NCBI RefSeq assembly: GCF_016820575.1
Contig: NZ_JAEMQH010000001.1
Location: 1,178,001 to 1,242,000, forward strand
Direction of reading: 5' to 3'
DNA length: 64,000 bases
From: Marinobacter sediminum
GTDB lineage: Bacteria > Pseudomonadota > Gammaproteobacteria > Pseudomonadales > Oleiphilaceae
Made by a program: the position numbers and the translations under genes. The notes under the pieces were generated by a model. It was not told where the DNA came from. It saw only the letters and a program-made list of their open reading frames with translations, and did not search any database. Below are positions 32,014 to 42,794 of this stretch, one piece after another. Positions within the stretch are counted from its first letter, which is position 1. Each line of letters begins with the position of its first letter.

Positions 32014-33284
32014 TCACTCCTGTTTTTTCAGTTCAATATGAATACGGCGCATCGGCATGAGGCCCTGAGGGCGCCAAACCATCATCAGCACCATGGCGGC
32101 ACCAAAGATCAGCATGCGGTATTCAGAGAATTCACGGGCCAGCTCCGGCAGGATGGTGACCGCGATGGCGGCCAGGACCACACCAATCTGAGAGCCCATG
32201 CCGCCCAGCACCACGATGGCAAGGATGATGGCGGATTCCAGGAAGACGAACGATTCCGGGCTGATAAAGCCCTGCTTGGAGGCAAACACGGTACCGGCGA
32301 AACCGGCGAAGAAGGCGCCGATGGTAAACGCCGACAGCTTGACCGCGGTGCGGCTCAGGCCGAGGGAGCGGGCCGCGATTTCGTCTTCACGCAGTGCTTC
32401 CCAGGCGCGCCCGACAGGCATGCGCATGAAGCGACGGATGACCAGCGCGGTGAACACCGCCAGTACCAGGGCAATCAGGTACAGGAAGATGACCTTGTGC
32501 TCGCCGCTGTAGGCGATGCCAAAGGTTTCGTGGAACGAGGTGTTGCCTTCTTCCTTCACACGCCGGCCGAACTCCATGCCGAACAGGGTCGGATCGGGAA
32601 TGCCGCCGATGCCGTTGGGGCCGCCCGTAAGCGTGGTCCAGTTGTTGAGCAAGATCCGGATGATCTCACCGAAACCGAGCGTCACAATCGCCAGGTAGTC
32701 TCCTCGCAATCGCAGCACCGGAAAGCCCAGCACCAGGCCAAAGGCGGCGGCCAGCAAGGCGCCGATGGGCAGGGCAACCCAGAAGGAGACACCCAGGTAC
32801 TGGGACAGCAGGGCGAAGGTGTACGCACCCACGGCATAGAACGCGACGTAACCCAGGTCGAGCAGGCCGGCAAGGCCAACCACCACGTTCAGGCCAAGCG
32901 CCAGCATGATGTAGATCAGTACCAGGGTGGCCAGGTCTACCGCGCCACGGGACATGAAGAATGGCCAGAACAGCGCCAGTACAACAATGCCGGTCAGCAC
33001 CCAGGATTCAATTTTGGCGCGCCGGTTTTCGGCCATCGGTTCCTTGGGTTTGCCGGCAGTCAGGCTTCTGAGGTCGCCGACCCGGCCCATGATCTGGTCG
33101 CGGAACAGCTGGAACAGGAAGACCACCACGGCGGCCAGGAGGACGCCGAGGATGGTCGTGGTGTCGGCGCCAACGATGGTGACGTTAATACCCTTAGCCT
33201 CAAGATTGAATCCGAGGATCGGGTAGGAGATGAGCAGGGTAATGAACGCGCAGAACAGTGCGTGTTTGAAGTTAAGAGCAGCCA

Positions 33285-33285
<1 letters not shown>
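32014..33285 (-). CDS. livM: Branched-chain amino-acid ABC transporter permease LivM
   Basis: Inner-membrane permease, 423 residues with about ten hydrophobic segments. The N-terminal approximately 100 residues correspond to the extra LivM-specific DUF3382 region. The core permease follows, with '[25 protein letters not shown]' and '[20 protein letters not shown]'. The cytoplasmic coupling helix is near '[18 protein letters not shown]'. Its ATG overlaps the end of livH by one base, so the permeases are probably made together. Confidence 0.95.
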
Positions 33286-34208
<923 letters not shown>

Positions 34209-34302
34209 GATTGGAAAACTCCGAAAGCCTGCCCCCTCCGCTTCCGCACGCCGAACCCGGGATAACCGAGCCAGGAGTGGGGGAGGTTCAACAGGAGCCT
34301 AG

Positions 34303-34337
34303 AAAAACACCTTCTCCCGGATCGCGGTGAGAAGGTG
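34303..34337 (-). terminator. Stem-loop terminator between livJ and livH
   Basis: Read on the minus strand, CACCTTCTC pairs with GAGAAGGTG around a 12-base loop, followed by TTTTT. It should end most livJ transcripts and leave a minority to enter livHMGF. Confidence 0.75.
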
Positions 34338-34369
34338 CTCTCAAAATTACCGTTTGTTAACGATTTGGC

Positions 34370-35482
34370 TTAGTTTACCGGAGTTTTGCTTCCATCTGAA
34401 TGCCATTCGTACACAACAAACTCGAACGATTTCATATCGCCGGCTTTGTCGTACTCAACGGTGCCGATGGGAGTCTCATAGGCGCCGCTGCGCAGGGCTG
34501 CTGCTACGTCGAACGGATCAGTGGATTCGGCTTTTGCGATGCCATCGGCAATCAGCTGAACAGCCGCGTAAGAGGTCAGTACGAACGGGCCAGACGGATC
34601 TTCACCCTTGCCTTCGAATGCCTTGACCAGTTCCTGGTTCTCAGCTTTCTGGTCGAAGCTCGGTGGCAAGGTTACCAGCAGGCCTTCGGCCGCTTCGCCA
34701 GCAATGGTGTTGATGTCTTTGTTACCAACGCCTTCAGGACCCATGAATACGGCATCCAGGTCACCCTGGCGCGCCTGGCGCAGGATCAGACCCAGTTCCG
34801 GGTGATAACCACCATAGTAAACGTAGTCCACGTCAGCTTGCTTCAGCTTGGTGACCAGGGAGGAGAAGTCCTTGTCGCCTGCGGTGATGCCTTCGAACAT
34901 GGCGATTTCAACGCCCTTGTCCTTCAGGGTGTCACGCACGGCGGTGGCGATGCCTTCACCGTACTGCTGCTTGTCGTGAACAATCGCAACGCGTTCAGGG
35001 TTCAGGCTGGCGATGTAGTTGCCGGCAACCGGGCCCTGCATGCTGTCCAGACCGATGGTGCGGAATACCAGCTCATAGCCACGCTCGGTGATTTCCGGGC
35101 TGGTAGAAGCCGGGGTAACCATCAGGATACCTTCGTCTTCGTAGATGTCAGACGCAGGCTGGGTGGAGCTGGAGCACAGGTGGCCAACCACAAAGCGAAC
35201 GCCGTCGTTCACCAGGTTGTTGGCAACAGTTACCGCCTGTTTGGGGTCACACACGTCGTCGTATTCCACGGCGACGAGCTTTTCGCCCATCACACCGCCA
35301 TTGGCATTGATCTGCTCGATGGCCATGCGAGCGCCGGAAAACTGCATGTCGCCGTACTGGGCAACAGGGCCAGTCATCGGGCCGGCGATGCCAACCTGGA
35401 TTTCGGCGGCGGCGTGGCCGGCGCCCATCAGCGCGATAGAAGTGCTAACAGCGGTTGCAAGTTTTTTTACTGACATTTTCAT
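34370..35482 (-). CDS. livJ: Branched-chain amino-acid-binding protein LivJ/LivK
   Basis: Periplasmic binding protein for Leu/Ile/Val, 370 residues. The signal peptide 'MKMSVKKLATAVSTSIALMG...AAA' ends near residue 27. The mature protein begins 'EIQVGIAGPMTGPVAQYG', typical of type I periplasmic binding proteins, and contains 'VVGHLCSSSTQPASDIY' with the ligand-contacting Ser/Thr stretch. AGGAC lies upstream of the ATG. It heads the liv operon; whether it favours Leu or is broad cannot be told from sequence. Confidence 0.94.
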   Translation of the reverse strand: MKMSVKKLATAVSTSIALMGAGHAAAEIQVGIAGPMTGPVAQYGDMQFSGARMAIEQINANGGVMGEKLVAVEYDDVCDPKQAVTVANNLVNDGVRFVVGHLCSSSTQPASDIYEDEGILMVTPASTSPEITERGYELVFRTIGLDSMQGPVAGNYIASLNPERVAIVHDKQQYGEGIATAVRDTLKDKGVEIAMFEGITAGDKDFSSLVTKLKQADVDYVYYGGYHPELGLILRQARQGDLDAVFMGPEGVGNKDINTIAGEAAEGLLVTLPPSFDQKAENQELVKAFEGKGEDPSGPFVLTSYAAVQLIADGIAKAESTDPFDVAAALRSGAYETPIGTVEYDKAGDMKSFEFVVYEWHSDGSKTPVN

Positions 35483-35678
35483 TAGGTCTGTCCTGTTTGG
35501 TTCAGGGTTATTCTTGTGTTCTCAGAGAGTTAAACAAACACCACAGCCTCATGCTTGTCAAGCAGATCGGGCCAGAGTTTGTTCGGGAACACAGGGCCGC
35601 AAGAACAGGCTGGGGTGAACAGCCGGTCGCTTCCAGTCGCACAGCTTGTAAGCAAGCCCTGTGCCGCTCCGAGAGTCG

Positions 35679-36704
35679 TCACGCGTCCGTGCTGTCGTCC
35701 TGGTCTGGGAAAACCAGTGTGCGGAAGCTTTCATGCTCGCGCAGGTGTTCAAAACTGAGGTCTACCGAGGCATCGTCGCGGTAAGCTTCTGAAATGTCTA
35801 TCGCTTTTTGCAGAGTCGCGACGGCATCTTCCCAGCGGCCGATTTCGGCGTAGGCGCAGGCCAGCTGGTAATGGGCATGGCCGTTGTCCGGAGCCAACTT
35901 GAGCGCCCGTTGGCACAGGCTGATAGCCCACAGCGGTTCCTGAATTTCCAGTACCGCATCGGCCTTGTAACTGAGTGCTTCGACATCGTCAGGCCGGAGG
36001 TCGAGAATCTGGTCGTAGGCTGCGATCTTGTTCTGCTGCGACGTCTCCTGGCTTGCCTTCAACCAGAGCGAGTGCACTTCGTTGGTGCGCTCAATCTCTG
36101 CCTGGTTCTGGTGAATGATGTCGGATTTCTGCTTCAGCTGGTCCTCAATGCCCTCCAGCCGCCTTTCGTATTCCACCACCAGTTCGTTAACGCGCTTCTC
36201 GGCCAGGCTGGTTAGCTGGTTGCGCATGTCACGGATGGAGTTCCAGCCGATAACAACGAGAATAGAAGTGGCGCCGGCGATCAGATAAAAGAAGTAGGTG
36301 ACCGTATCGGTGGCGTAGGACATGGTTTTGTCGGCTACCGACAGCTCCTTATCAACCACCTTTTCAATCAGCTCGGCACGGGTGTTCTGCATCTCTTTGC
36401 GCAGGGCCTTGCTTTCCTCCAGCAGGTAGAGCTCGATGAACGGCGTGTACATGGGCTCTTCAAGGTCCGCCAGGGCCGCGGCGACATCGGCGGCGGTCAC
36501 GTCTTTCTTGCCATTGGGTCCGGTGGTTTCCGGATCCTGGGCGTGGGCGGGTGCGACCAGCGTCATGGCCAGCACGAGGGCCATAAGAGTCATAAGCGTG
36601 GCGCGGATTTGACCCGGGCGGAGTGGAGCCAGTTGGAATGGGCTCAGAAGGGTGCCGGAGGTCGGGCGGCTGGAAAGGAACCGGTAGAGGTTTCGGCTGA
36701 TCAT
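35679..36704 (-). CDS. Membrane-anchored TPR protein
   Basis: Function unknown; 341 residues. A hydrophobic segment at about 36-55 ending AHA looks like a signal sequence. A second membrane helix is at about 135-155 ('YFFYLIAGATSILVVIGW'). Then comes a coiled-coil stretch (about 160-215, Glu/Gln/Lys-rich), followed by two or three TPR units with 'YDQILDLRPDDVEALSYKAD' and 'LAPDNGHAHYQLACAYAEIG'. A start at Met38 (36593), giving a compact signal peptide, is possible; neither start has a good ribosome site. It is likely an inner-membrane scaffold. Confidence 0.75.
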   Translation of the reverse strand: MISRNLYRFLSSRPTSGTLLSPFQLAPLRPGQIRATLMTLMALVLAMTLVAPAHAQDPETTGPNGKKDVTAADVAAALADLEEPMYTPFIELYLLEESKALRKEMQNTRAELIEKVVDKELSVADKTMSYATDTVTYFFYLIAGATSILVVIGWNSIRDMRNQLTSLAEKRVNELVVEYERRLEGIEDQLKQKSDIIHQNQAEIERTNEVHSLWLKASQETSQQNKIAAYDQILDLRPDDVEALSYKADAVLEIQEPLWAISLCQRALKLAPDNGHAHYQLACAYAEIGRWEDAVATLQKAIDISEAYRDDASVDLSFEHLREHESFRTLVFPDQDDSTDA

Positions 36705-36943
36705 GGGGCGACGTCCGTTATTCGGGTTTTCGGAAAGTTGCTGACCATAGCACAGTGGCTGCCGGAAAAAATGCCCCGGGGCTTGAATTGAGCGGGGTGA
36801 GGGCGAGTACGTCGGCCGCTAGGTAAATATGGCCACTTGCAATTTGTGGTGCAGAGACCTCTAATAGTTAGTGTTATAAATAAATTTGATGTTTTTAGTC
36901 GCTCAGTCTTGGCTGGGCTTTCGTGTGAATGAGGCAAGCGTCA

Positions 36944-37534
36944 ATGGCGAGCAGCAAGGGTGCAAACCCCAACTCCCTCGACACCCCCGATTCTAAACAG
37001 ACCGGAGCAGCCGCCCCGGACCGGAGCAGCACCGTGCACAACTACGAGCAGGTACTGGTCGCTTTGCGGCGGGTTATCCGTGCAACCGATCTCCACTCCA
37101 AGCGGCTTAGCAAGCACGCCGGTTTGACCGGCCCTCAGTTGTTGATTATGCGGACCATCCGAGCCCTGGGGGAGGTGACCATCGGCACGATTGCCGACAA
37201 GGTCAGTCTGAGCCAGGCCACGGTTACAACCATCCTGGACCGGCTGGAACAGAGGAATCTGGTGTACCGGGTGCGCAGTACCCAAGACAAGCGCAAGGTA
37301 CACGCGCACCTGACAGAGCAGGGCGACGAAATTCTGGCCCGCGCCCCGAATCCGCTGCAGGAAGACTTCATCAAGAAGTTCCAGAGTCTCGACGAGTGGG
37401 AGCAGACCATGATCCTGGCCTCGCTTCAGCGCGTGGCCAACATGATGGACGCTGACGACATCGACGCCTCGCCGGTGCTGCACGTGGGCCCGGTACTGCG
37501 CGAAGACGGCTGGAAGTCCGAAACCAAGTCCTGA
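36944..37534 (+). CDS. MarR-family transcriptional regulator
   Basis: A winged-helix DNA-binding protein of 196 residues from the ATG at 36944, which has GAGG nine bases upstream; an in-frame ATG at 36929 lacks a site. The MarR fold spans about 30-150, with recognition helix 'TIADKVSLSQATVTTILDRLEQRNLV' and wing 'STQDKRKVHAHLTEQG'. The N-terminal 25 residues are Ser/Pro/Ala-rich and probably disordered. No operon partner is evident: it is divergent from the TPR gene and convergent with lon. Its ligand and targets are unknown. Confidence 0.88.
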   Translation: MASSKGANPNSLDTPDSKQTGAAAPDRSSTVHNYEQVLVALRRVIRATDLHSKRLSKHAGLTGPQLLIMRTIRALGEVTIGTIADKVSLSQATVTTILDRLEQRNLVYRVRSTQDKRKVHAHLTEQGDEILARAPNPLQEDFIKKFQSLDEWEQTMILASLQRVANMMDADDIDASPVLHVGPVLREDGWKSETKS

Positions 37535-37542
37535 GCCTGGCC

Positions 37543-37569
37543 TCAGTGGGCGCCAGCCACGCCCACTGA
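37543..37569. terminator. Hairpin between marR-type gene and lon (convergent)
   Basis: A perfect 10-bp stem, TCAGTGGGCG / CGCCCACTGA, with a seven-base loop and no T-run. Its place between two converging genes suggests a transcript end. Confidence 0.5.
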
Positions 37570-37578
37570 ACCGCCGGG

Positions 37579-40074
37579 TTAGTGAACGCTCGCCCCTCTG
37601 GCCGATTTGGTGCCAAAGCAAACCTGGAACACATCGTTATAGTGCCGGGCAAAGTTCACCGTCAGGCCTTCACGCAGGTACTCCGGCAACTCCTCGTAAT
37701 CGCCCCGGTTCGCCTCCGGCAGAATCAGGTTGCTGATCTTCTGGCGGCGCGCGGCGATGACCTTTTCCCGGATTCCACCCACGGGCAGCACTTGGCCGGT
37801 CAGGGTCAGTTCCCCGGTCATGGCGATGTTCTGCTGGGGGGATTCACGGCGGGCAATCGACAACAGGGCCGTTGCCATGGTCACCCCGGCGCTGGGGCCA
37901 TCCTTGGGTGTTGCTCCCTCTGGAACGTGCAGATGCACGAACGACTTGTCGAAGAAGGTCGGGTCACCCTTGAACCGTTTCAGGTTGGACGACACGTAGC
38001 TGTAGGCGATTTCCGCCGACTCTTTCATCACCTCGCCGAGCTGGCCGGTCAAGCGGAAACCCCGTTGATTGGTGTGGATGCGAGACGCTTCAATGCTCAG
38101 CGTCGCGCCGCCCATCGCGGTCCAGGCCAGACCGGTGACCACGCCGATGCCTTTCAGTGCCTTCTCCTTGCGGAACGGTGGCTGGCCGAGATACTCGGTC
38201 AGATCCGAGACGCCAACCTTGATCGGGGTGTCGGGCTCTTCCAGTAATTTCACAATGCCCTGGCGGATGATCTTGTGCAGCAGTTTCTCCAGGCTGCGGA
38301 CTCCGGCTTCCCGGGCATAACCCTCGATCACCTGTTTGATGGCCGCGTCGGTCAGATTGAGCTGCTTTTTCAGCAGCCCGGCCCGCTTCAGCAGGCGTGG
38401 CAGCAAGTAATGCTTGGCTATGGCCAGCTTTTCCTCGGCGATGTAGCCGGACAGCCGGATTACATCCATGCGGTCCAGCAGGGGCCGGGGAATGGTGTCC
38501 AGCTGGTTAGCGGTGCAGATGAACAGGACCTTGGACAGATCCATGCGCACATCCAGGTAATGATCGAGGAATTCCCGGTTCTGCTCTGGGTCCAGGGTTT
38601 CCAGCAACGCCGAGGCCGGGTCGCCCTGGAAAGACGCGCCAATCTTGTCGATTTCGTCGAGCATAATGACCGGGTTGGCCACCTTGGCGTCCTTCAGCGC
38701 CTGCACGAACTTGCCCGGCATGGCGCCAATGTAGGTGCGTCGATGGCCTTTGATCTCGGCCTCGTCGCGCATGCCACCGACGCTGAAGCGGTAGAACTTT
38801 CGCCCCAGGGCATCGGCCACGGAATGGCCGATGGAGGTCTTGCCCACGCCCGGCGGGCCGACCAGTAGCAGGATGGAGCCGCTCACTTCACCCTTGAAGC
38901 TGCCTTCGGCGAGGAACTCGACAATGCGACTCTTCACATCGTCCAGGCCGTCATGGTCGCGGTCCAGAATGCGTTTGGCCTCGGCGAGATCGAAGTGGTC
39001 CTCTGAGTGCATGCCCCAGGGTACCTGGGTCAGCCAGTCCAGGTAGTTTCGGGTAACCCCGTATTCCGGTGAGCCCTGCTCAAGCACCTGCAGTTTTTGC
39101 ACCTCGTCCTGGAAGCGCTCCTGCACTGATTCCGGCGGGTTCAGTTTTGCCATGCGCTGTTCGAAGCGTTCGACGTCGGCGGTCTTGTCGTCCTTGGCCA
39201 TCCCCAGTTCACGCTGGATGACCTTCAGCTGCTCTTTCAGGAAGAACTCGCGCTGGTGCTTCTGGACCTTGGCGTTTACCTCTTCGCTGATCTCCGACTG
39301 CAGTCGCGCCACTTCCTGCTCTTTGCGCATCAGCAACAGCACCTTCTCCATGCGCCGGAGCAGGGGCACGGTATCGAGTACGTCCTGCAGTTCCTTGCCC
39401 GGAGCGCTGGTCATTGAAGCACCAAAATCGGCCAGCGGCGAGCTGTCGTCAGGTCCAAATCGGGACAGGTACTGCTTCACGTCCTCGCCATAAAGCGGGT
39501 TGGTGCGCAGCAGCTCTTTGATGGTGCTGATGATGGCCAAGGTATAGGCCTTGAGTTCATCCGGGTCTTCCTGCGGCTCCTTGGGGTATTCAACCTCCAC
39601 CAGATAGGGCGGCTTGCGCCGAAGCCATTGCACAATCCGGAAGCGCTGAAGCCCCTGGGCAATAAACTGGACCTTGCCACTTTCGTGCTGGGCCTGATGC
39701 ACTCGAACCGCACAGCCCATGGTCTCCAGCTCCTCGCTGCCGGGAATGTCCTGCTCGGTTTCCTGCTCGTCCACAAAGCAGATGCCGAGTACCTTGTGGT
39801 CGGTTTCACCAACACGCTTCAAAGTCTCCTGCCAGGGGTTCTGATTAACCATGATGGGCTGAACCTGGGCTGGAAAAAACGGACGATTGGACACCGGCAG
39901 CACATACATGCGGGTCGGCATCATCTGCTGGGGTAGGGCGAGGCTCTTGCTGTGCTCATCCTTGCCAATGTACTCGGTCAGATCCTCTTCGAACTCTTCT
40001 AATGAGCCTGTGCGGTTCTCGTCATTCATGCCGTGAAACATCCCCGGGAAAAGAGTGTGGTATTGTCCGGTCAT
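37579..40074 (-). CDS. lon: ATP-dependent protease Lon (paralogue outside clpX locus)
   Basis: AAA+ serine protease of 831 residues. The N-terminal substrate domain is at about 50-250 ('MYVLPVSNRPFFPAQVQPIMV'). The ATPase module has GPPGVGKT with Lys412 and 'VIMLDEIDKIG'. The protease domain has the catalytic dyad Ser728 ('KDGPSAGVTM') and a Lys in 'GGIREKVIAARR'. It does not sit beside clpX/hupB, where the main lon usually lies, so it may be the second Lon of pseudomonad-type bacteria (AsrA-like); this is inference. Starts at Met12 or Met16 (40029) are also possible. It is divergent from the CnoX-like gene. Confidence 0.93.
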   Translation of the reverse strand: MTGQYHTLFPGMFHGMNDENRTGSLEEFEEDLTEYIGKDEHSKSLALPQQMMPTRMYVLPVSNRPFFPAQVQPIMVNQNPWQETLKRVGETDHKVLGICFVDEQETEQDIPGSEELETMGCAVRVHQAQHESGKVQFIAQGLQRFRIVQWLRRKPPYLVEVEYPKEPQEDPDELKAYTLAIISTIKELLRTNPLYGEDVKQYLSRFGPDDSSPLADFGASMTSAPGKELQDVLDTVPLLRRMEKVLLLMRKEQEVARLQSEISEEVNAKVQKHQREFFLKEQLKVIQRELGMAKDDKTADVERFEQRMAKLNPPESVQERFQDEVQKLQVLEQGSPEYGVTRNYLDWLTQVPWGMHSEDHFDLAEAKRILDRDHDGLDDVKSRIVEFLAEGSFKGEVSGSILLLVGPPGVGKTSIGHSVADALGRKFYRFSVGGMRDEAEIKGHRRTYIGAMPGKFVQALKDAKVANPVIMLDEIDKIGASFQGDPASALLETLDPEQNREFLDHYLDVRMDLSKVLFICTANQLDTIPRPLLDRMDVIRLSGYIAEEKLAIAKHYLLPRLLKRAGLLKKQLNLTDAAIKQVIEGYAREAGVRSLEKLLHKIIRQGIVKLLEEPDTPIKVGVSDLTEYLGQPPFRKEKALKGIGVVTGLAWTAMGGATLSIEASRIHTNQRGFRLTGQLGEVMKESAEIAYSYVSSNLKRFKGDPTFFDKSFVHLHVPEGATPKDGPSAGVTMATALLSIARRESPQQNIAMTGELTLTGQVLPVGGIREKVIAARRQKISNLILPEANRGDYEELPEYLREGLTVNFARHYNDVFQVCFGTKSARGASVH

Positions 40075-40112
40075 TGTCCGTGCGGGTGCGACCGGAATGA
40101 CGTGTTCTTTCC

Positions 40113-40140
40113 TATGTAACGGCAGATACGGCTATTTCAA
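40113..40140 (-). promoter_or_regulatory. Possible lon promoter
   Basis: On the minus strand TTGAAA (40135-40140) and TACATA (40113-40118) are 16 bases apart. The -35 reads CTTGAAAT, as in sigma-32 promoters, but the downstream part does not match CCCCATNT. Confidence 0.4.
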
Positions 40141-40261
40141 GGATTCAGCCTTGTTCGCCGGAAGCTTGCCGCTTGCATGCTAGAGCCTTGATTTACCGGG
40201 GGCTGCCCCCATGGTTTTCTGCATCCTTAAATTATTTCTCTGATTTCTTCAGGTGCAATGC

Positions 40262-41125
40262 ATGAGCAACTCTCCGTACGTTTTTGAAGCTACGATGGAA
40301 AACTTCCAGCAGCAGGTGATGGACGCTTCCGCCAATACACCGATTCTGGTGGATGTCTGGGCTGAGTGGTGCGCGCCCTGTAAGCAGTTGACGCCGGTGC
40401 TGGAAAAGCTTGCCGACGATTACGAGGGCGGCTTTTTGCTGGCAAAAGTGAACGCGGATGAGCAGCAGGAACTGACGTCCAGTCTGGGGGTGCGTAGCCT
40501 GCCGACCATAATCCTGGTCAAGAACGGTCAGGCCGTTGATGGCTTCAACGGTGCGTTGCCCGAGGGCGAAATTCGCAAGGTGCTCGACAAGCACGTGGAG
40601 GCTCCGGAGGAAGATCCTTACGAAAAAGCTCATCGCCTGTGGGAAGGCGGCGATGTCGACGGTGCCACCGCCATTCTTACTGAGATGAACCAGAAAGATC
40701 CCGACAACCTGAAGGTGCTGATCGATCTGGCGCAGCTGAAGGCGGAAGCGGGCGATCTGGAAACCGCCGAGCAGGTGCTGGAAAGCCTGCCCCCGGAAGA
40801 GAAGATGCAGCATCAGGCCAAACAGCTGGCGGCTCGGGTGAAGTTCCTGAAGCAGTCGGCGGAGTTGCCACCGATCAAGGATCTGGAGATGGCGCTGGAG
40901 CAGGATCCGAAAGATCCTAATGCCCTGCATCAGCTAGCGCTGCACCATGTGCTGTTGGAAAATAATGCCGAGGCCATGGATTTGCTGATTCGGCTGATGC
41001 AGGTCGACAGCAAATACAAAGATGAGGCGGCCAAGACCACCCTGATCGAACTCTTCGACAAGCTGGGCAACAACAACCCGGACGTGCGCACCTACCGGCG
41101 CAAGCTCTATACCCTGATGCACTGA
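40262..41125 (+). CDS. ybbN: CnoX/YbbN-like thioredoxin-TPR protein
   Basis: A co-chaperone-type protein combining a thioredoxin domain (1-110) and C-terminal TPR-like helices (about 115-287). The active site is WCAPC with Cys37 and Cys40, so it should be redox-active, unlike E. coli YbbN, which lacks the second canonical arrangement. The cis-Pro loop is 'VRSLPTIIL'. I use the ATG at 40262 (287 residues), with AGGTG six bases upstream; a GTG at 40253 lies inside that ribosome site. The E. coli homologue protects substrates from chlorine stress and works with DnaK/GroEL (family knowledge). It is divergent from lon. Confidence 0.92.
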   Translation: MSNSPYVFEATMENFQQQVMDASANTPILVDVWAEWCAPCKQLTPVLEKLADDYEGGFLLAKVNADEQQELTSSLGVRSLPTIILVKNGQAVDGFNGALPEGEIRKVLDKHVEAPEEDPYEKAHRLWEGGDVDGATAILTEMNQKDPDNLKVLIDLAQLKAEAGDLETAEQVLESLPPEEKMQHQAKQLAARVKFLKQSAELPPIKDLEMALEQDPKDPNALHQLALHHVLLENNAEAMDLLIRLMQVDSKYKDEAAKTTLIELFDKLGNNNPDVRTYRRKLYTLMH

Positions 41126-41212
41126 CTGCCACCGCGCGTCACCGGCTCCCGGGAACCAAACCCGGTGCCGTGCCTTCAAACCGGAAGGTGCGGTGACTCC
41201 CGGTAGGCAATC

Positions 41213-42640
41213 ATGGCGCGTTTTGGTCGGCTCGGCTTTTTGCTAGTACTGTTGTGTTTGGCGGTCGCCGGTTGTGCTGGCCGCCAATATCCCTATGCTC
41301 CCGTGATTTCCGTGTCGGACCGCTGCGAGCGGTTGTTCGAGCGCTGGCACCTATCCGTTGAGACCAGCGGGCGTATTGACGTTCAGGACTGGTCGCCGCC
41401 GGGGTTTCCCTACCTGCGTGTTGATCGTTTTCTGGCCAGCTTTGACCTGGCGGCCCTATCCCCGCCCCAGCGCCGCGACTGGCTTACCCGGTCGCACACT
41501 AAAGCGGTGACTGCCTGGAGGTACGAGTTGCAGGGCGGCCCGCCGGAGGCTGACCGATTGCTGGCGGATCTCCGTGCTTGTGCCCAGCAGGCCATCACCG
41601 CGCTCTCTTCAAGTGCCGAGTTCTGGCCAGCGCTGCAGCAGGCGGCGACCGTTCCTGACAGCTACAGTACCGCTGCCCAGGTGTTCGGCCTCTACCCGTT
41701 GGTGACCCCGATTGTGCGTTGGCGTGCCTCCGTCACCATGGGTGAGCTGGCCCATCGGTTTGGACGTTATGACGTCCAGTCCGGTTGGCGTCGGTATGGC
41801 CCGGTGCCGGGCCGCTCTGGTGCGAGGGCAGCTCCAGAGCCCTATCGCCGGGACAGCCTTGGGATCCCGGTTCTCAGCGAGGACGAGTTTCGCGCCCTGG
41901 TGCAGCGGCACGCCCCGAGCTGGAGGATCGACACCCGGGATAGCAATGATGTGCCCGGTGTGCCAGGACGTAGTGGGGATGGTCGCTTGCAGTTTCGCCC
42001 TGAGCCAGTGGTGTTCACCCAGCTTGGGTTCACGTTTCTAGATGGCGCTATTCTGCCGCAACTGACCTATGTGCTCTGGTTCCCGGCCCGGCCACCTGAG
42101 GGTGTGGTGGATATTTATGCCGGTGCCCTGGACGGGGTCATGTGGCGGGTCACAATGGATCAGGCCGGGCAAGCGCTGGTGTACGACACCATCCACCCGT
42201 GTGGTTGTTACCACCAATGGCTGCTGGTGGACGGTGGCCTGAGACTAAGGCCAGATGTAGATCCTGAGGCGGAACAGCTCTGGGTGCTGGGAAGTGTGCC
42301 GGGTGGCTCAGTCGCACCGGTGTTGTCTCTGTCTGCGGGCGACCATCAGCTGGTGGCTGCGGATTTTTCTGGTCAGCTGCAGCGTCGGGTAAAAACCCAG
42401 ACGTATCGGCTTGAAGCGCTCGACCGCTTGCGCGGAGCGACTCACGCTGGCGGCCGGCTCTATGGTGCCGATGGACTGATCGCGGGTACCGAGCGACCCG
42501 AACGATTCCTGTTGTGGCCCTCTGGCGTCGTGTCTGCTGGCGCAATGCGCCAGTGGGGGCATCACGCGGTGTCTTTCGTGGGGCGGCGGCACTTCGATGA
42601 CCCCTTTGTGCTTGATTTCTTTCAATCTCTGACGGAATAG
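41213..42640 (+). CDS. Uncharacterised lipoprotein, 475 residues
   Basis: I do not recognise a family. A signal peptide with lipobox LAVAGC (Cys21) indicates an envelope lipoprotein. The body is rich in Trp, Arg and Pro and is mostly soluble-looking. Notable stretches are 'YVLWFPARPPEGVVDIYAG', 'DTIHPCGCYHQWLLVDGG' with a Cys-Gly-Cys, and 'MRQWGHHAVSFVGRRHFDDP' near the C-terminus. The conserved-looking His and Cys residues could bind metal, but nothing proves it. It follows the CnoX gene by 87 bases and precedes the LuxR-type gene on the same strand. Confidence 0.75.
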   Translation: MARFGRLGFLLVLLCLAVAGCAGRQYPYAPVISVSDRCERLFERWHLSVETSGRIDVQDWSPPGFPYLRVDRFLASFDLAALSPPQRRDWLTRSHTKAVTAWRYELQGGPPEADRLLADLRACAQQAITALSSSAEFWPALQQAATVPDSYSTAAQVFGLYPLVTPIVRWRASVTMGELAHRFGRYDVQSGWRRYGPVPGRSGARAAPEPYRRDSLGIPVLSEDEFRALVQRHAPSWRIDTRDSNDVPGVPGRSGDGRLQFRPEPVVFTQLGFTFLDGAILPQLTYVLWFPARPPEGVVDIYAGALDGVMWRVTMDQAGQALVYDTIHPCGCYHQWLLVDGGLRLRPDVDPEAEQLWVLGSVPGGSVAPVLSLSAGDHQLVAADFSGQLQRRVKTQTYRLEALDRLRGATHAGGRLYGADGLIAGTERPERFLLWPSGVVSAGAMRQWGHHAVSFVGRRHFDDPFVLDFFQSLTE

Positions 42641-42794
42641 AGGCGCGGCTTTGGGGCAGGGCGGCCGCTATCTCAGAGTGGCACAGCCCGGGGAAAGGCC
42701 CGTTTTCCTCTACACATCTCTCTTCGTTCCTCTATAGTGACAACCGTCCGCCTTGGCCAATAGGTCGCTCAACTGACGCGATAAGGAATGCGTG

